This document shows positions 14,493 to 22,705 of a stretch of 22,771 bases of DNA, one piece after another; position 1 is the stretch's first letter; the number at the start of each line of letters is the position of its first letter. The translations under genes were made by a program, and so were the position numbers. The notes below the pieces were generated by a model. The model was not told where the DNA came from and made no database searches. It saw only the letters and a program-made list of their open reading frames with translations. Source of the stretch: Atlantibacter sp032075065 (GTDB lineage: Bacteria; Pseudomonadota; Gammaproteobacteria; Enterobacterales; Enterobacteriaceae); assembly GCF_032075065.1 (NCBI RefSeq), contig NZ_DAMAZC010000050.1, positions 1-22,771 of the forward strand, read 5' to 3'.

Positions 14493-15698
14493 TCATCCCA
14501 CCATATTGTTAAGTTGCAATATCGGTTGCAGAATCGACATCACGATAAATAGCACCACGCTTGCCATGGTAATCACCAGCACCGGCTCGAATATCGCCAG
14601 CGTCAGGGTAATACGGTGCTGTAATCCTTTGTCCTGGTTATCCGCGGCCCGCTCCATCAGCGGCCCCAGCTCGCCGCTCTCTTCACCGGATGCCACCATG
14701 TACAGCATCATCGGCGGGAAAAGCTGGGTTTGCTCAAGCGATGAATTGAGCGTTGCGCCCTGGCGGACTTTATCGGCGGCTTCTAATAAACGTTCGCGCA
14801 CAAATAAATTTTCCAGACCATCAACAGAAATAATCATTGCCTCAAGGAGCGGTACGCCGCTGGCCTGTAATATGCTCAGGGTGCGGATATATCTGGCGCT
14901 ATTAATGGCCCGCACCAGTTTCTGCAACGGGGATGATTTCACCTGCCAGCGGTGATAGCGCATTCGGTTATTGCCTTTTTTCAGCCAGAACCGAAAGCCA
15001 ATAATTACGCCCACTATCGCCACCAGAATAAACAACCCGTAAGCGGTTAAAAAATCGCTGACCACAATTAACGTGCGGGTGGTAAAGGGCAGTTCCTGTT
15101 TCATCTGGACAAATTGGCCGACCACCTGCGGCACAACGGCAACCAGCAAAATACTGATAACGGTAATCGCCACGATAGTCAGCGTAATCGGGTAAACCAT
15201 CGCCTGAGTTAATTTACTCTTCATCTGCTGGCGGATTTCGTTATAGTCCGCCAGCTTATCCAGTACGCTGCCCAGATGACCGGTTTTTTCCCCTGCGGTC
15301 ACCAGGGTGCGGTATAAGTTGTCGAAGGTTTGCGGATATTCCGCCAGCGCTTCGGAGAGCGAATGGCCTTCCACCACTTTTTCATGGACCGACGTCAGCG
15401 CCTGGGCGAATTTTTTATCTTCCGTCTGGCGGGCGATCACGCGCAACGCGCTTTCCAGCGGCAGGGCGGCATTGGTGAGCGTCGCCAGCTGGCGGGTAAA
15501 CAGCGCCAGCGAATTGCTGGAGAATTTTTTGCCGCGCGCGGCCTTGCCGGTTCCCGGCGCGGTGGCTTCCTCAATGCTGACCGGCGTCATGCCCAGTTCG
15601 CGCAAATGCTGGCGCACCTGGCGCGGGGTGTCGGCCTGCAAGGTGCCGCGCTCGGATTTACCATTCGGCGTGGTGGCTCGCCAGGCATACCAGGCCAT
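14493..15698 (-). CDS. gspF: GspF, polytopic inner-membrane platform protein
   Basis: Core membrane protein of the secretion platform, thought to transmit ATPase motion to the growing pseudopilus. The 401-residue protein has the N-terminal motif MAWYAWRATTPNGKSERGTL and two repeated cytosolic T2SSF domains (about 70-165 and 270-365). Three hydrophobic segments are seen near 165-192, 213-236 and 368-395. The motif SGEESGELGPLMERAADNQD is characteristic. The start overlaps the gspE stop by one base (TAATG). Confidence 0.96.
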   Translation of the reverse strand: MAWYAWRATTPNGKSERGTLQADTPRQVRQHLRELGMTPVSIEEATAPGTGKAARGKKFSSNSLALFTRQLATLTNAALPLESALRVIARQTEDKKFAQALTSVHEKVVEGHSLSEALAEYPQTFDNLYRTLVTAGEKTGHLGSVLDKLADYNEIRQQMKSKLTQAMVYPITLTIVAITVISILLVAVVPQVVGQFVQMKQELPFTTRTLIVVSDFLTAYGLFILVAIVGVIIGFRFWLKKGNNRMRYHRWQVKSSPLQKLVRAINSARYIRTLSILQASGVPLLEAMIISVDGLENLFVRERLLEAADKVRQGATLNSSLEQTQLFPPMMLYMVASGEESGELGPLMERAADNQDKGLQHRITLTLAIFEPVLVITMASVVLFIVMSILQPILQLNNMVG

Positions 15699-17179
15699 TA
15701 CTCGTCGTCTCCCTGGCCGGTGGTGGTCACGCGTAATACTTCATCCAGCGAGGTGATGCCTTGCACCACTTTCAGTAAACCATTTTGGCGCAGGCTGCGG
15801 GTGCTTTTACGCAGGATCGGCTCCATGGTCATCTCATCCTGGTTGTCATTTATGGCGCGGCGCAGTTCTGCATCCATCACCAGCAGTTCGTGGATCCCGG
15901 CGCGGCCTGCATAACCGTTGTTGCGACATTTCTCGCATCCTTTCGCCGCCCAAATCTGTTTCGGGGGATGGGGTAGAAAATCGAACATTTCGGCCTCCTG
16001 CGGGGTTAGCTCAACCGGCTGCTTACAGTACTGGCACAGCCGACGCACCAGGCGCTGGGCCACCACGCCGAGCAGCGACGAGCCGATTAAAAACGACTCC
16101 AGCCCCATATCACGCAGACGCGTAATCGCGCCGGTGGCGCTGTTGGTGTGCAGGGTCGACATCACCAGGTGCCCGGTGAGCGAGGCCTGTACCGCGATTT
16201 GCGCCGTTTCGCTGTCACGAATTTCCCCCACCATCACCACATCGGGGTCCTGGCGCAAAATGGCGCGCAGGCCGCGGGCAAAGGTCATATCCACGCGCGG
16301 GTTCACCTGAGTTTGCCCAACGCCTTCCAGCTCATATTCGATGGGATCTTCAACAGTCAAAATGTTGCGCTGATTGCGATCGAGGGAGGAGAGCACCGCA
16401 TACAGCGTGGTGCTTTTCCCCGAACCGGTCGGGCCGGTGACCAGGATGATCCCGTGGGGTTTGGCGATAAACTCCTGCATATAGCGCAGATCTTCTTCCG
16501 ATAGCCCGAGCTGCGTCAGGTTCATCTGCATTTTGGATTTGTCCAGCAAACGCATGACGACGCGTTCACCGTACTGCGACGGAATGGTTGATACGCGCAC
16601 ATCAATGGCGCGTTTGCCGATGCGCAGGGAAATACGCCCATCCTGCGGAAGCCGCTTTTCGGCAATGTCCAGTTTGGACATAACTTTAATGCGCGACACC
16701 AGCAGCGGGGCCAGCTTGCGCGCCGGCTGGAGAATGGATTGCAACACCCCATCCATGCGAAAACGGATGCTGAGGGTTTTCTCAAAGGTCTCAATATGGA
16801 TATCGGAGGCGTTTTCTTTTACCGCTTCGCCAAGAATGGCGTTGATCAGCCGGATAACCGGGGAGTTTTCATCGTTTTCCAGTAAGTCCTCGTTATCCGG
16901 GATCTCTTCGGTCAACGCCATCAGATCGATATCCGCATCCATGTCGTCCATGATTTGCTGGGACATGCCGGTACTCTGCTGCCAGATACGCGCCAGAATC
17001 TCATCAAAGGCTTCCGGCGTCAGGATCAGCGGGGCGAACGGGCGCTGGATCATGCGCTGCATTTCCAGCAACGCGCTCAGGGGCGTGTGCTCGCGGATAT
17101 AAATCTGTTCATCAGCCATGACGATGCCGTTTTCGCGGGCATAGCCATAGGAGCAAAAGGCTTTACTGGTCGTGTCCAT
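15698..17179 (-). CDS. gspE: GspE, secretion ATPase
   Basis: Cytosolic hexameric AAA-type ATPase that powers pseudopilus assembly, docked on GspL and GspF. The 493-residue protein has N-terminal GspL-binding domains and a RecA-like motor with Walker A GPTGSGKSTTLY (K255). It also has an Asp box and a Walker B/His region (RQDPDVVMVGEIRDSETAQI; TGHLVMSTLHTN). The zinc-binding tetracysteine module is intact: CQYC and, after about 30 residues, CEKC. The ATG at 17179 has GGGAG 6 bases upstream and is 15 bases after the gspD stop. A downstream ATG at MADEQIYIREHTPL would give a shorter protein and is less supported by spacing. Confidence 0.97.
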   Translation of the reverse strand: MDTTSKAFCSYGYARENGIVMADEQIYIREHTPLSALLEMQRMIQRPFAPLILTPEAFDEILARIWQQSTGMSQQIMDDMDADIDLMALTEEIPDNEDLLENDENSPVIRLINAILGEAVKENASDIHIETFEKTLSIRFRMDGVLQSILQPARKLAPLLVSRIKVMSKLDIAEKRLPQDGRISLRIGKRAIDVRVSTIPSQYGERVVMRLLDKSKMQMNLTQLGLSEEDLRYMQEFIAKPHGIILVTGPTGSGKSTTLYAVLSSLDRNQRNILTVEDPIEYELEGVGQTQVNPRVDMTFARGLRAILRQDPDVVMVGEIRDSETAQIAVQASLTGHLVMSTLHTNSATGAITRLRDMGLESFLIGSSLLGVVAQRLVRRLCQYCKQPVELTPQEAEMFDFLPHPPKQIWAAKGCEKCRNNGYAGRAGIHELLVMDAELRRAINDNQDEMTMEPILRKSTRSLRQNGLLKVVQGITSLDEVLRVTTTGQGDDE

Positions 17180-17194
17180 AAATCGCTCCCGGTA

Positions 17195-19210
17195 TCAATT
17201 ACGGAACGGGTTACGACCTTTCTGGGTCGCTGGGGCAACGGTTGAACTCGGTACCACGACAGGCGAGGTCCCTTCAGGATACAGCGGCAGCGTTTTGGGA
17301 TCGTTCGGCGGCAGAATGCCGAACTTTTTCTCTTCCTGACGATGCAGTTGGGCATCTCTGGAGTAGTTGTATTTCGACCGTGACGAGTTGCGGTAATCGA
17401 CATCGTTGCGCAGCACGGTTGGGCGGATAAACACCATCAGGTTGCGTTTGCCCTTGGTATTACTGGTGTAGCGAAATAGTTGACCAATCAGCGGGATATC
17501 ACCCAGCAGGGGAACTTTTTGCACCGTTTGGGCGGTTAAGTCTTCCACCAGCCCGCCCAGTACCACGGTTTGTCCATCGCGGACCAGCACTTCGTTGTTG
17601 ATGGTACGGGTATTAAAAGTGGGGCCAAGGGCGCTATTAGTTGAGGTTGCATCGACGCTGGAGACTTCCTGTTCGATTTTGAGCTGGACCGAATTGTCAT
17701 CATTAATCAGCGGCGTGACTTTCAGTTTGGTACCGATTGTTTTGCGTTCCACGGTATTAAACACATTATCCCCGGTGGTGCTGGCCTGAGATCCAGAAAG
17801 CACCGGCACATCCTGGCCGACGTTGAATGATGCTTCTTTGTTATCCAGCGTCACCACGCTGGGGGTCGACAGAATGTCGTTTTTGCTGTCAGACGCGATA
17901 GCGGTGAGCAGTACGCCGAAATCGCCGTTAAAGAAACCGGTGGCAATGCCGTTATAGCTGTTCAGCACGCTGGTCAGCGGGTTGGTGGCGGTCAGACGGC
18001 CATCAATATCACGCTGATCGAGGCCCATTTTCACCCGGTTAACCCCGAGGCCGGTGCCGGTAAACTGTGATATACCATGATCGGTCATCCACTGGACCCC
18101 GAGATTCATCCCTTCGCCGTTTTGCACTTCTACGATTATCGCTTCGACCAATACCTGGGCGCGGCGGATATCCAGCCGCGCAATTACCTGTTCAAGAGAT
18201 TGCATCACATCAGGCTGGGCGCTGATCACCAGCGCGTTATTCTGATCGTCGGCGGTGATATTGAGATCGTTGCCGCCGCCGCTGGCCCCCGGGCTGGCAG
18301 GGGCTTTACCCGGCGCGCCGCCCTTGGCTTGATCTCCCTGGATTTTGTCGCCGATGCCGTTCAGCACGTTGGCGATTTTAGTGGCGTTGGCGTACTTCAG
18401 ATAGAACACCCGGGTTTTGCCTTCGCTCACTTCGTAGCGATCGAGCTGGGATATCAGGCGTTTGGTGCGCTCGCGTGCAGACTGCGAGCCGCTGACAATC
18501 AGGGTATTGGTGCGGTTATCCGCTACCACTTTGGCGGCAAGCTGGGGCGCGCTTTGGCCTTTTTGCTCTTCATTGGTGAGATTGTTGAGCATATCGGCAA
18601 TCTCTTTGGCGGTACCGTAACGCAGTGAAATCGTCTCGCGCTGCTGTGCGCCAGAGGCATCCACCCGCTTAATCAGATCCACCAGCCGGTTAATGACCGA
18701 GGCTTTCCCGGTGAGTAACAGTACGTTCGAAGGTTCGTAATTGACCACGTTGCCGATGCCGGACGCATCGTTGAGTTGACGCAGCAACGGTGCCAGATCC
18801 CTGACCGGGACGTTGACCATCTGCACCACGCGGGTAATGATCTCGTCGCCTTTGCCGGGGTTCTGGCTGTCGGCAATCGGTACGCCCGATGTTTTCGCCA
18901 CCGACGAGCGCACCACTTTCAGCATTCCGTTATCCATCGGGATTGCCGTAAACCCATATAAATCCAGCACGCTCAGAAAGAATTGGTAATATTGCTCCTG
19001 AGTTAATAAATCATAGGTGCGCACGGATATCGTTCCCTGAACGGAAGGGTCGACAAGTATTGTTTTATTAAGATTCTTTCCGGCGATATCAATAAATTCA
19101 TGAATGTCAGTGTTTTTAAAACTGGCACTAAAGTCAGCTGCTGAAGGTGATGAAGTACAAAAAAGCATACCCACGCAGAGCAGGGTTATCTGTCTGAATT
19201 TATCGTTCAT
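17195..19210 (-). CDS. gspD: GspD, outer-membrane secretin
   Basis: Forms the outer-membrane channel through which folded substrates leave the cell. The 671-residue protein has a signal peptide (CVGMLFCTSSPSA, cut before ADF or DFS) and an N0 domain (DFSASFKNTDIHEFIDIAGK to about 100). Repeated N1-N3 domains follow, with a Gly/Pro/Ala-rich N3 loop (GGAPGKAPASPGASGGGNDL), then the secretin barrel with the signature VPLLGDIPLIGQLFRYTS. A C-terminal tail (about 620-671) ends GRNPFRN and could be pilotin-binding, but no gspS gene is in the window. No Shine-Dalgarno sequence is visible before the ATG (CGCCGCCCAAT). No better start exists before the signal peptide. It heads the minus-strand operon without gspC in front. 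Confidence 0.96.
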   Translation of the reverse strand: MNDKFRQITLLCVGMLFCTSSPSAADFSASFKNTDIHEFIDIAGKNLNKTILVDPSVQGTISVRTYDLLTQEQYYQFFLSVLDLYGFTAIPMDNGMLKVVRSSVAKTSGVPIADSQNPGKGDEIITRVVQMVNVPVRDLAPLLRQLNDASGIGNVVNYEPSNVLLLTGKASVINRLVDLIKRVDASGAQQRETISLRYGTAKEIADMLNNLTNEEQKGQSAPQLAAKVVADNRTNTLIVSGSQSARERTKRLISQLDRYEVSEGKTRVFYLKYANATKIANVLNGIGDKIQGDQAKGGAPGKAPASPGASGGGNDLNITADDQNNALVISAQPDVMQSLEQVIARLDIRRAQVLVEAIIVEVQNGEGMNLGVQWMTDHGISQFTGTGLGVNRVKMGLDQRDIDGRLTATNPLTSVLNSYNGIATGFFNGDFGVLLTAIASDSKNDILSTPSVVTLDNKEASFNVGQDVPVLSGSQASTTGDNVFNTVERKTIGTKLKVTPLINDDNSVQLKIEQEVSSVDATSTNSALGPTFNTRTINNEVLVRDGQTVVLGGLVEDLTAQTVQKVPLLGDIPLIGQLFRYTSNTKGKRNLMVFIRPTVLRNDVDYRNSSRSKYNYSRDAQLHRQEEKKFGILPPNDPKTLPLYPEGTSPVVVPSSTVAPATQKGRNPFRN

Positions 19211-19594
19211 ATTGGGCGGCGCTGTGTCAGTGGAATGTAAAGATTTTTTAGTTCAAGATTTTTAGAATGTCTAGAAATAAGTTGTCGTAATATTTAGCTA
19301 AATTGTTATCTCGCTGATTTGGTAAAAATAAAATTTTTAAATTTACAGGTGAAAGTTATTTTTACGGTCGGGCTGAAATAAGTCACAGGTAATTTAATTT
19401 GCCTGCTAAGGTAATTTATTATTTTATGGATGATTTAACCTGGGGCTCAAGTTTGCACCTGTAAAAAAGTCATTTATTCTCTGAGGTTAGACGTGGTTGA
19501 GGTTATTTGTATTGAGGGTAAAAGCAAGATTTAATGGTATGTTAAAAATTCAACTTATTGATATTGTTTTATATTTTAATTTGGATTGCATTTC

Positions 19595-19623
19595 TTGACA
19601 TTGCGGAATGTTCAACCTATAGC
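19595..19623 (+). promoter_or_regulatory. Candidate sigma-70 promoter for gspAB
   Basis: A perfect -35 box TTGACA (19595-19600), a 17-base spacer and TATAGC (19618-19623) form a plausible sigma-70 promoter pointing towards gspA. The implied leader is about 155 nt and contains the inverted repeat described at 19647-19725. Confidence 0.55.
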
Positions 19624-19646
19624 TGTAAGTATCCATTATTAATCAG

Positions 19647-19725
19647 TTGATGAAAACGTCGCGCAACTTTTATTAATAAAAAAGAACAGGGCGACAAATC
19701 GGATTAAATAATATGTTTTCATCAA
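19647..19725 (+). repeat. Nested inverted repeats in the gspA leader
   Basis: TTGATGAAAAC (19647-19657) is matched by its exact reverse complement GTTTTCATCAA (19715-19725). Directly inside the left arm, GTCGC (19658-19662) pairs with GCGAC (19691-19695). The centre holds the 14-base palindrome TTTTATTAATAAAA (19668-19681). The element lies between the candidate promoter and the gspA start, so it could fold in the mRNA or be a protein-binding site. Confidence 0.6.
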
Positions 19726-19785
19726 TTTTTTGATCGGGAACTCATATTTATTCATTCCAGATGACCAGTGTGGAGTAAAGCAAAT

Positions 19786-21369
19786 ATGTATCTCACACAT
19801 TTCGGTTTTACCGAGCCACCCTTTAAAGCGCTACTGTTTCAGGCGTCGAAGCAGCGCAGTTATATAAACTACTTTGCCGGGGTTGAGCTAATGCTGGCTC
19901 ATGCCTGCAACGAAGTTGACTCTATCGGGCTATATGGCGATGATGAAAATATTATCTCTGAACTAATAAGCCGAGTGCGAGTGCAGAGTGAAACGCCAGG
20001 TGCGCTGATTGAGATAAATAACAACCTGTCAGCTAAAGAGTTCGACAAAAAGCTGTCTGACTGTCTCAGTTTTACCGATGAAAATATAGTCTGGGAGCCG
20101 CGTTATTTGCTGGTTTTACATATTCTGGATAATTTTACCCTCGTTCATAAACGTATTTTACGCAAGCACCTCGATAAAGCGCGGGATCGGGGGGCGGAAA
20201 TCACTCTTTTGTTGGCAGGCAGACAATCGCTCGCGGAAACGCTAAAAACAACGCCAGCCATGATGGCGGCCATCAATACCCATATCACTCTTCGCGCGCC
20301 TCGTTACCAGGAGGTTCGCCGTTGGTTCATCAACCAACATCAATGGAATGGACGGGAAACATTGCTGTTTTCCGACTGGCAAATTCGCCAGATTTATTCA
20401 CGTTGCCGTGGTCAACTGTCCCTGATTAGCAAAGTCGCCGATGTGACTCTGCTGGCCGCCTTCGCTGAACGCAGTACCCGTATCAAACCGCGCCACTTGA
20501 GGGGTGCGCTAAAAGAACTCACCCTTGAAAAACGCCATTACGGGCTTGGCATGGTCGCCAGCGTGCTTTGGCTGGGCGCTTTTATCGCGGCGGGCTGGCA
20601 AGTTTTGCCGCATACGTCGCCGCTATTACCGATACCCGCCAGCTGGGCGCAACAGCCGCCAGAGCCAGCGAGTAAACCCCTCGACAAAATCGAGGATGCG
20701 TTGGATCAACCGATCGCGGCAATGCGCCAGCTCTTCCGGGTTTGGGGTTACGACGTCCCGCTGGAAGAGGCGTTTTGTGAAGAAGCCGGCCGCGCGAAGC
20801 TCCAGTGCAAACGCGGAGAAAGCCCGGTCTCCACGCTGGAGAAAAACGGTTATCCCTGGCTTGCCGAATTGCGGGTCGGCGATCGCGTGGGTTATGCCAG
20901 TGTGGTGCGCAGCGGGCCGAGCGATATGGATTTGCTGATGGGCAATAAAACCTGGCAAGTCTCGCGCGACTGGTTCAAACACGCCGCCACCGGAAATTAC
21001 GTCCTGCTGTATCGCCTGACCCCCCAGGGCAATACCAAAGTGGATGCGAAAAGCGACCCCAGTGAAATTGCCTGGCTTAATAAAATGCTCAGCCGGGCAT
21101 TGATGAAGCCGAAGAACACCGCCCCCGGATGGTCAGCGGCGCTGGTGGATAACATCAAAGAATTCCAGAGGAAAATGGCCATTAAAGTCGACGGGCAAAT
21201 CGGCGAGAGCACGCTAATGAGGTTACTTATCGCGTCCGGCGAATCGCCAGGGCTTATCCGCGATAAAGACGCCTCGGCCAACACCCAGCAAATGCAAAAA
21301 GTGCAGACCCAGGAAAGCAAACCACAAGACGCTGCAACCGAACTGGCAGCGGTAGCTGTCAAACAATAG
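19786..21369 (+). CDS. gspA: GspA (ExeA-like), secretin assembly factor with a degenerate ATPase site
   Basis: With GspB, GspA is thought to bind peptidoglycan and help place the secretin in the outer membrane. The 527-residue protein has an ExeA/TniB-like AAA domain (about 1-240, starting MYLTHFGFTEPPFKALLF) and one membrane helix (about 250-272, GMVASVLWLGAFIAAGW). A periplasmic C39-like domain follows (about 300-440, LFRVWGYDVPLEEAFCEEAG), then a peptidoglycan-binding domain (about 455-490, NIKEFQRKMAIKVDGQIGES). The P-loop position reads GDDENIIS, lacking the GK[ST] lysine, and the Walker B region reads LHILDNFTL. ATPase activity is therefore doubtful. The ATG at 19786 matches the family start; a GTG at 19768 would add six residues. 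gspB follows after 10 bases. Confidence 0.9.
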   Translation: MYLTHFGFTEPPFKALLFQASKQRSYINYFAGVELMLAHACNEVDSIGLYGDDENIISELISRVRVQSETPGALIEINNNLSAKEFDKKLSDCLSFTDENIVWEPRYLLVLHILDNFTLVHKRILRKHLDKARDRGAEITLLLAGRQSLAETLKTTPAMMAAINTHITLRAPRYQEVRRWFINQHQWNGRETLLFSDWQIRQIYSRCRGQLSLISKVADVTLLAAFAERSTRIKPRHLRGALKELTLEKRHYGLGMVASVLWLGAFIAAGWQVLPHTSPLLPIPASWAQQPPEPASKPLDKIEDALDQPIAAMRQLFRVWGYDVPLEEAFCEEAGRAKLQCKRGESPVSTLEKNGYPWLAELRVGDRVGYASVVRSGPSDMDLLMGNKTWQVSRDWFKHAATGNYVLLYRLTPQGNTKVDAKSDPSEIAWLNKMLSRALMKPKNTAPGWSAALVDNIKEFQRKMAIKVDGQIGESTLMRLLIASGESPGLIRDKDASANTQQMQKVQTQESKPQDAATELAAVAVKQ

Positions 21370-21379
21370 GAGGCTGAAG

Positions 21380-22153
21380 ATGTCCAGTATCCGTACCGCT
21401 GCGTATGAAAGTTTGCAAACCAATCGCGGGGTTCGCCTTACCGGCGGGCCGTTCGCCTGGAAACGCTATAGCCTGTTGCTACTGGGGTTCAGCCTGAGCG
21501 GCATTGCCGCCGTGGTAGGCGGCAGTTATCTGCATATTTTCTGGAATCTGCGCAATCCGCCGCCGCCGCCGGTTATCAACGTGGTGCAGCCGGACACTTT
21601 CATATCCGATGTGCATTATGTCTATACCACCAAAGCGCTGCCCGTGACCCAGGGCGAGGTCAGCGATCTCAAAAATGCGCTGTTTGCCACCTCGCCGTTA
21701 CTTAAGCAATTCAGCACGCCGCCTGAAAATGAGCTTCCTGCATTTCAGGAGAGTTCGCTAATGACCCCGCCGGACGGCAGCACAGATGAGATATCGGCAA
21801 AGTTGCGGGAAAAGCTGGCCATGGCGCTACGCGATCAGAGCCGCGAATTTAATTCGGAGGTGCCGCCAGGAGCGATGGATGAGCCGGTACAAACCGCCAG
21901 TCGCGCGGCGGAAGAGAGCGATAACGACGCGCCCGACGCCATGCGCCAGCGGCTGCCGTATCTCAAATATCAGTCGCATATGTACTCTTCCGATGGCAGT
22001 AAAAGCCGGGTCAAACTCAATAATCATCTTTACAAAGAAGGCGATAACCTGGCGCAGAACGTAGTGATCAGCAAAATCACCACCGATCAGTTGATCGTGA
22101 AAATCGACGGGAAACCCTATTCGTTGCCCTCGCTTAAGGACTGGAAACCTTAA
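21380..22153 (+). CDS. gspB: GspB, partner of GspA
   Basis: Inner-membrane protein that works with GspA in secretin assembly. The 257 residues comprise a short cytosolic head, one membrane helix (about 31-53, LLLLGFSLSGIAAVVGGSYL), a poly-Pro stretch (RNPPPPPVINVV) and a variable periplasmic linker. The C-terminal T2SSB-type beta domain (about 190-257) runs from YLKYQSHMYSSDGSKSRVKL to IDGKPYSLPSLKDWKP. The C-terminal domain has a layout similar to the HR domain of GspC. The start has AGGAGG 6 bases upstream and lies 10 bases after gspA, so the two are almost certainly co-transcribed. Confidence 0.93.
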   Translation: MSSIRTAAYESLQTNRGVRLTGGPFAWKRYSLLLLGFSLSGIAAVVGGSYLHIFWNLRNPPPPPVINVVQPDTFISDVHYVYTTKALPVTQGEVSDLKNALFATSPLLKQFSTPPENELPAFQESSLMTPPDGSTDEISAKLREKLAMALRDQSREFNSEVPPGAMDEPVQTASRAAEESDNDAPDAMRQRLPYLKYQSHMYSSDGSKSRVKLNNHLYKEGDNLAQNVVISKITTDQLIVKIDGKPYSLPSLKDWKP

Positions 22154-22168
22154 CCATAAGGATAAACG

Positions 22169-22684
22169 ATGACAATATCCATTAATGAGGCTGAGTCCTG
22201 GCTGAGGCTGCTGGCGCGCAGCGCGTCGACCTTTGGCCTGACGTTGAATATCGCCACCATCCGCCAGCAGTTGCGGGTAGAAAACCTGGCCCAGCGCGAT
22301 ATCCTGCTGGAAAAGCTGGCGGCGCTGATGGGGCTGGAACTGGACTGCGTAAAGCGCCATGGCCTGAGTTGGGGCAGCGAATTGACGCCGGTTATTATCA
22401 CCCTGGAAGACGGGACGCTGGCTTTGATCGAGACGGTGAACCGACAGGGCATGGCGACGTACTGGGTAAGCGAGGGCAGGGATCTGCTGCGCCAGGGATC
22501 GCTACGTAAACTGTTAAGCCATGCGCAGGATGAAGTTGTCCTGATAGGAACGCTGCCGCGCAAGCGGTACGCCCAGACTGACGAGATGTTAACGCCATGG
22601 AAACAACACTGGTTCTGGCGTCATTTTCGCGTGCAGGGACGCGGGACGGGCAATATCTGGCTAATAAAATGGATCGGTGATTAA
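22169..22684 (+). CDS. Stand-alone C39-like domain protein, resembling the N-terminus of a type I secretion ABC transporter
   Basis: The 171-residue protein resembles the non-catalytic C39-like domain at the N-terminus of RTX/LapB-type ABC transporters. It has an N-terminal helix pair (ESWLRLLARSASTFGLTLNI), LEKLAALMGLELDCVKRHG, a central ITLEDGTLALIE strand pair, then LPRKRYAQ and finally KQHWFWRHF. In full transporters HWFW marks the junction to the first membrane helix. Here only 21 residues follow before the stop, with no membrane or ATPase part. The catalytic Cys of true C39 peptidases is not present near the N-terminus. The ribosome-binding site (AAGGA, 6 bases before the ATG) and the 15-base gap from gspB suggest it is translated with gspAB. 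It may be a retained independent domain or a transporter remnant. The family link is from remembered motifs. Confidence 0.65.
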   Translation: MTISINEAESWLRLLARSASTFGLTLNIATIRQQLRVENLAQRDILLEKLAALMGLELDCVKRHGLSWGSELTPVIITLEDGTLALIETVNRQGMATYWVSEGRDLLRQGSLRKLLSHAQDEVVLIGTLPRKRYAQTDEMLTPWKQHWFWRHFRVQGRGTGNIWLIKWIGD

Positions 22685-22705
22685 CGTACAGAGATAAAAC
22701 AGGAA

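Larger units (their letters stand above)
19211..19785. promoter_or_regulatory. Divergent gspD/gspA regulatory region, AT-rich
   Basis: This 575-base gap carries the promoters for the minus-strand gspD operon and the plus-strand gspAB unit; no gene is seen in it. It contains repeated short words: TTTACAGGTG at 19342-19351 and in inverted form (CACCTGTAAA) at 19456-19465; ACAGGT again at 19385-19390; AGGTAATTTA at 19387-19396 and 19409-19418 (22 bases apart, two helical turns). The leader of gspA has an 11-base inverted repeat around a 14-base AT palindrome. Base composition is much lower in GC than the genes, suggesting H-NS control as known for E. coli gsp. A gspD promoter could not be placed with confidence. 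Confidence 0.6.
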
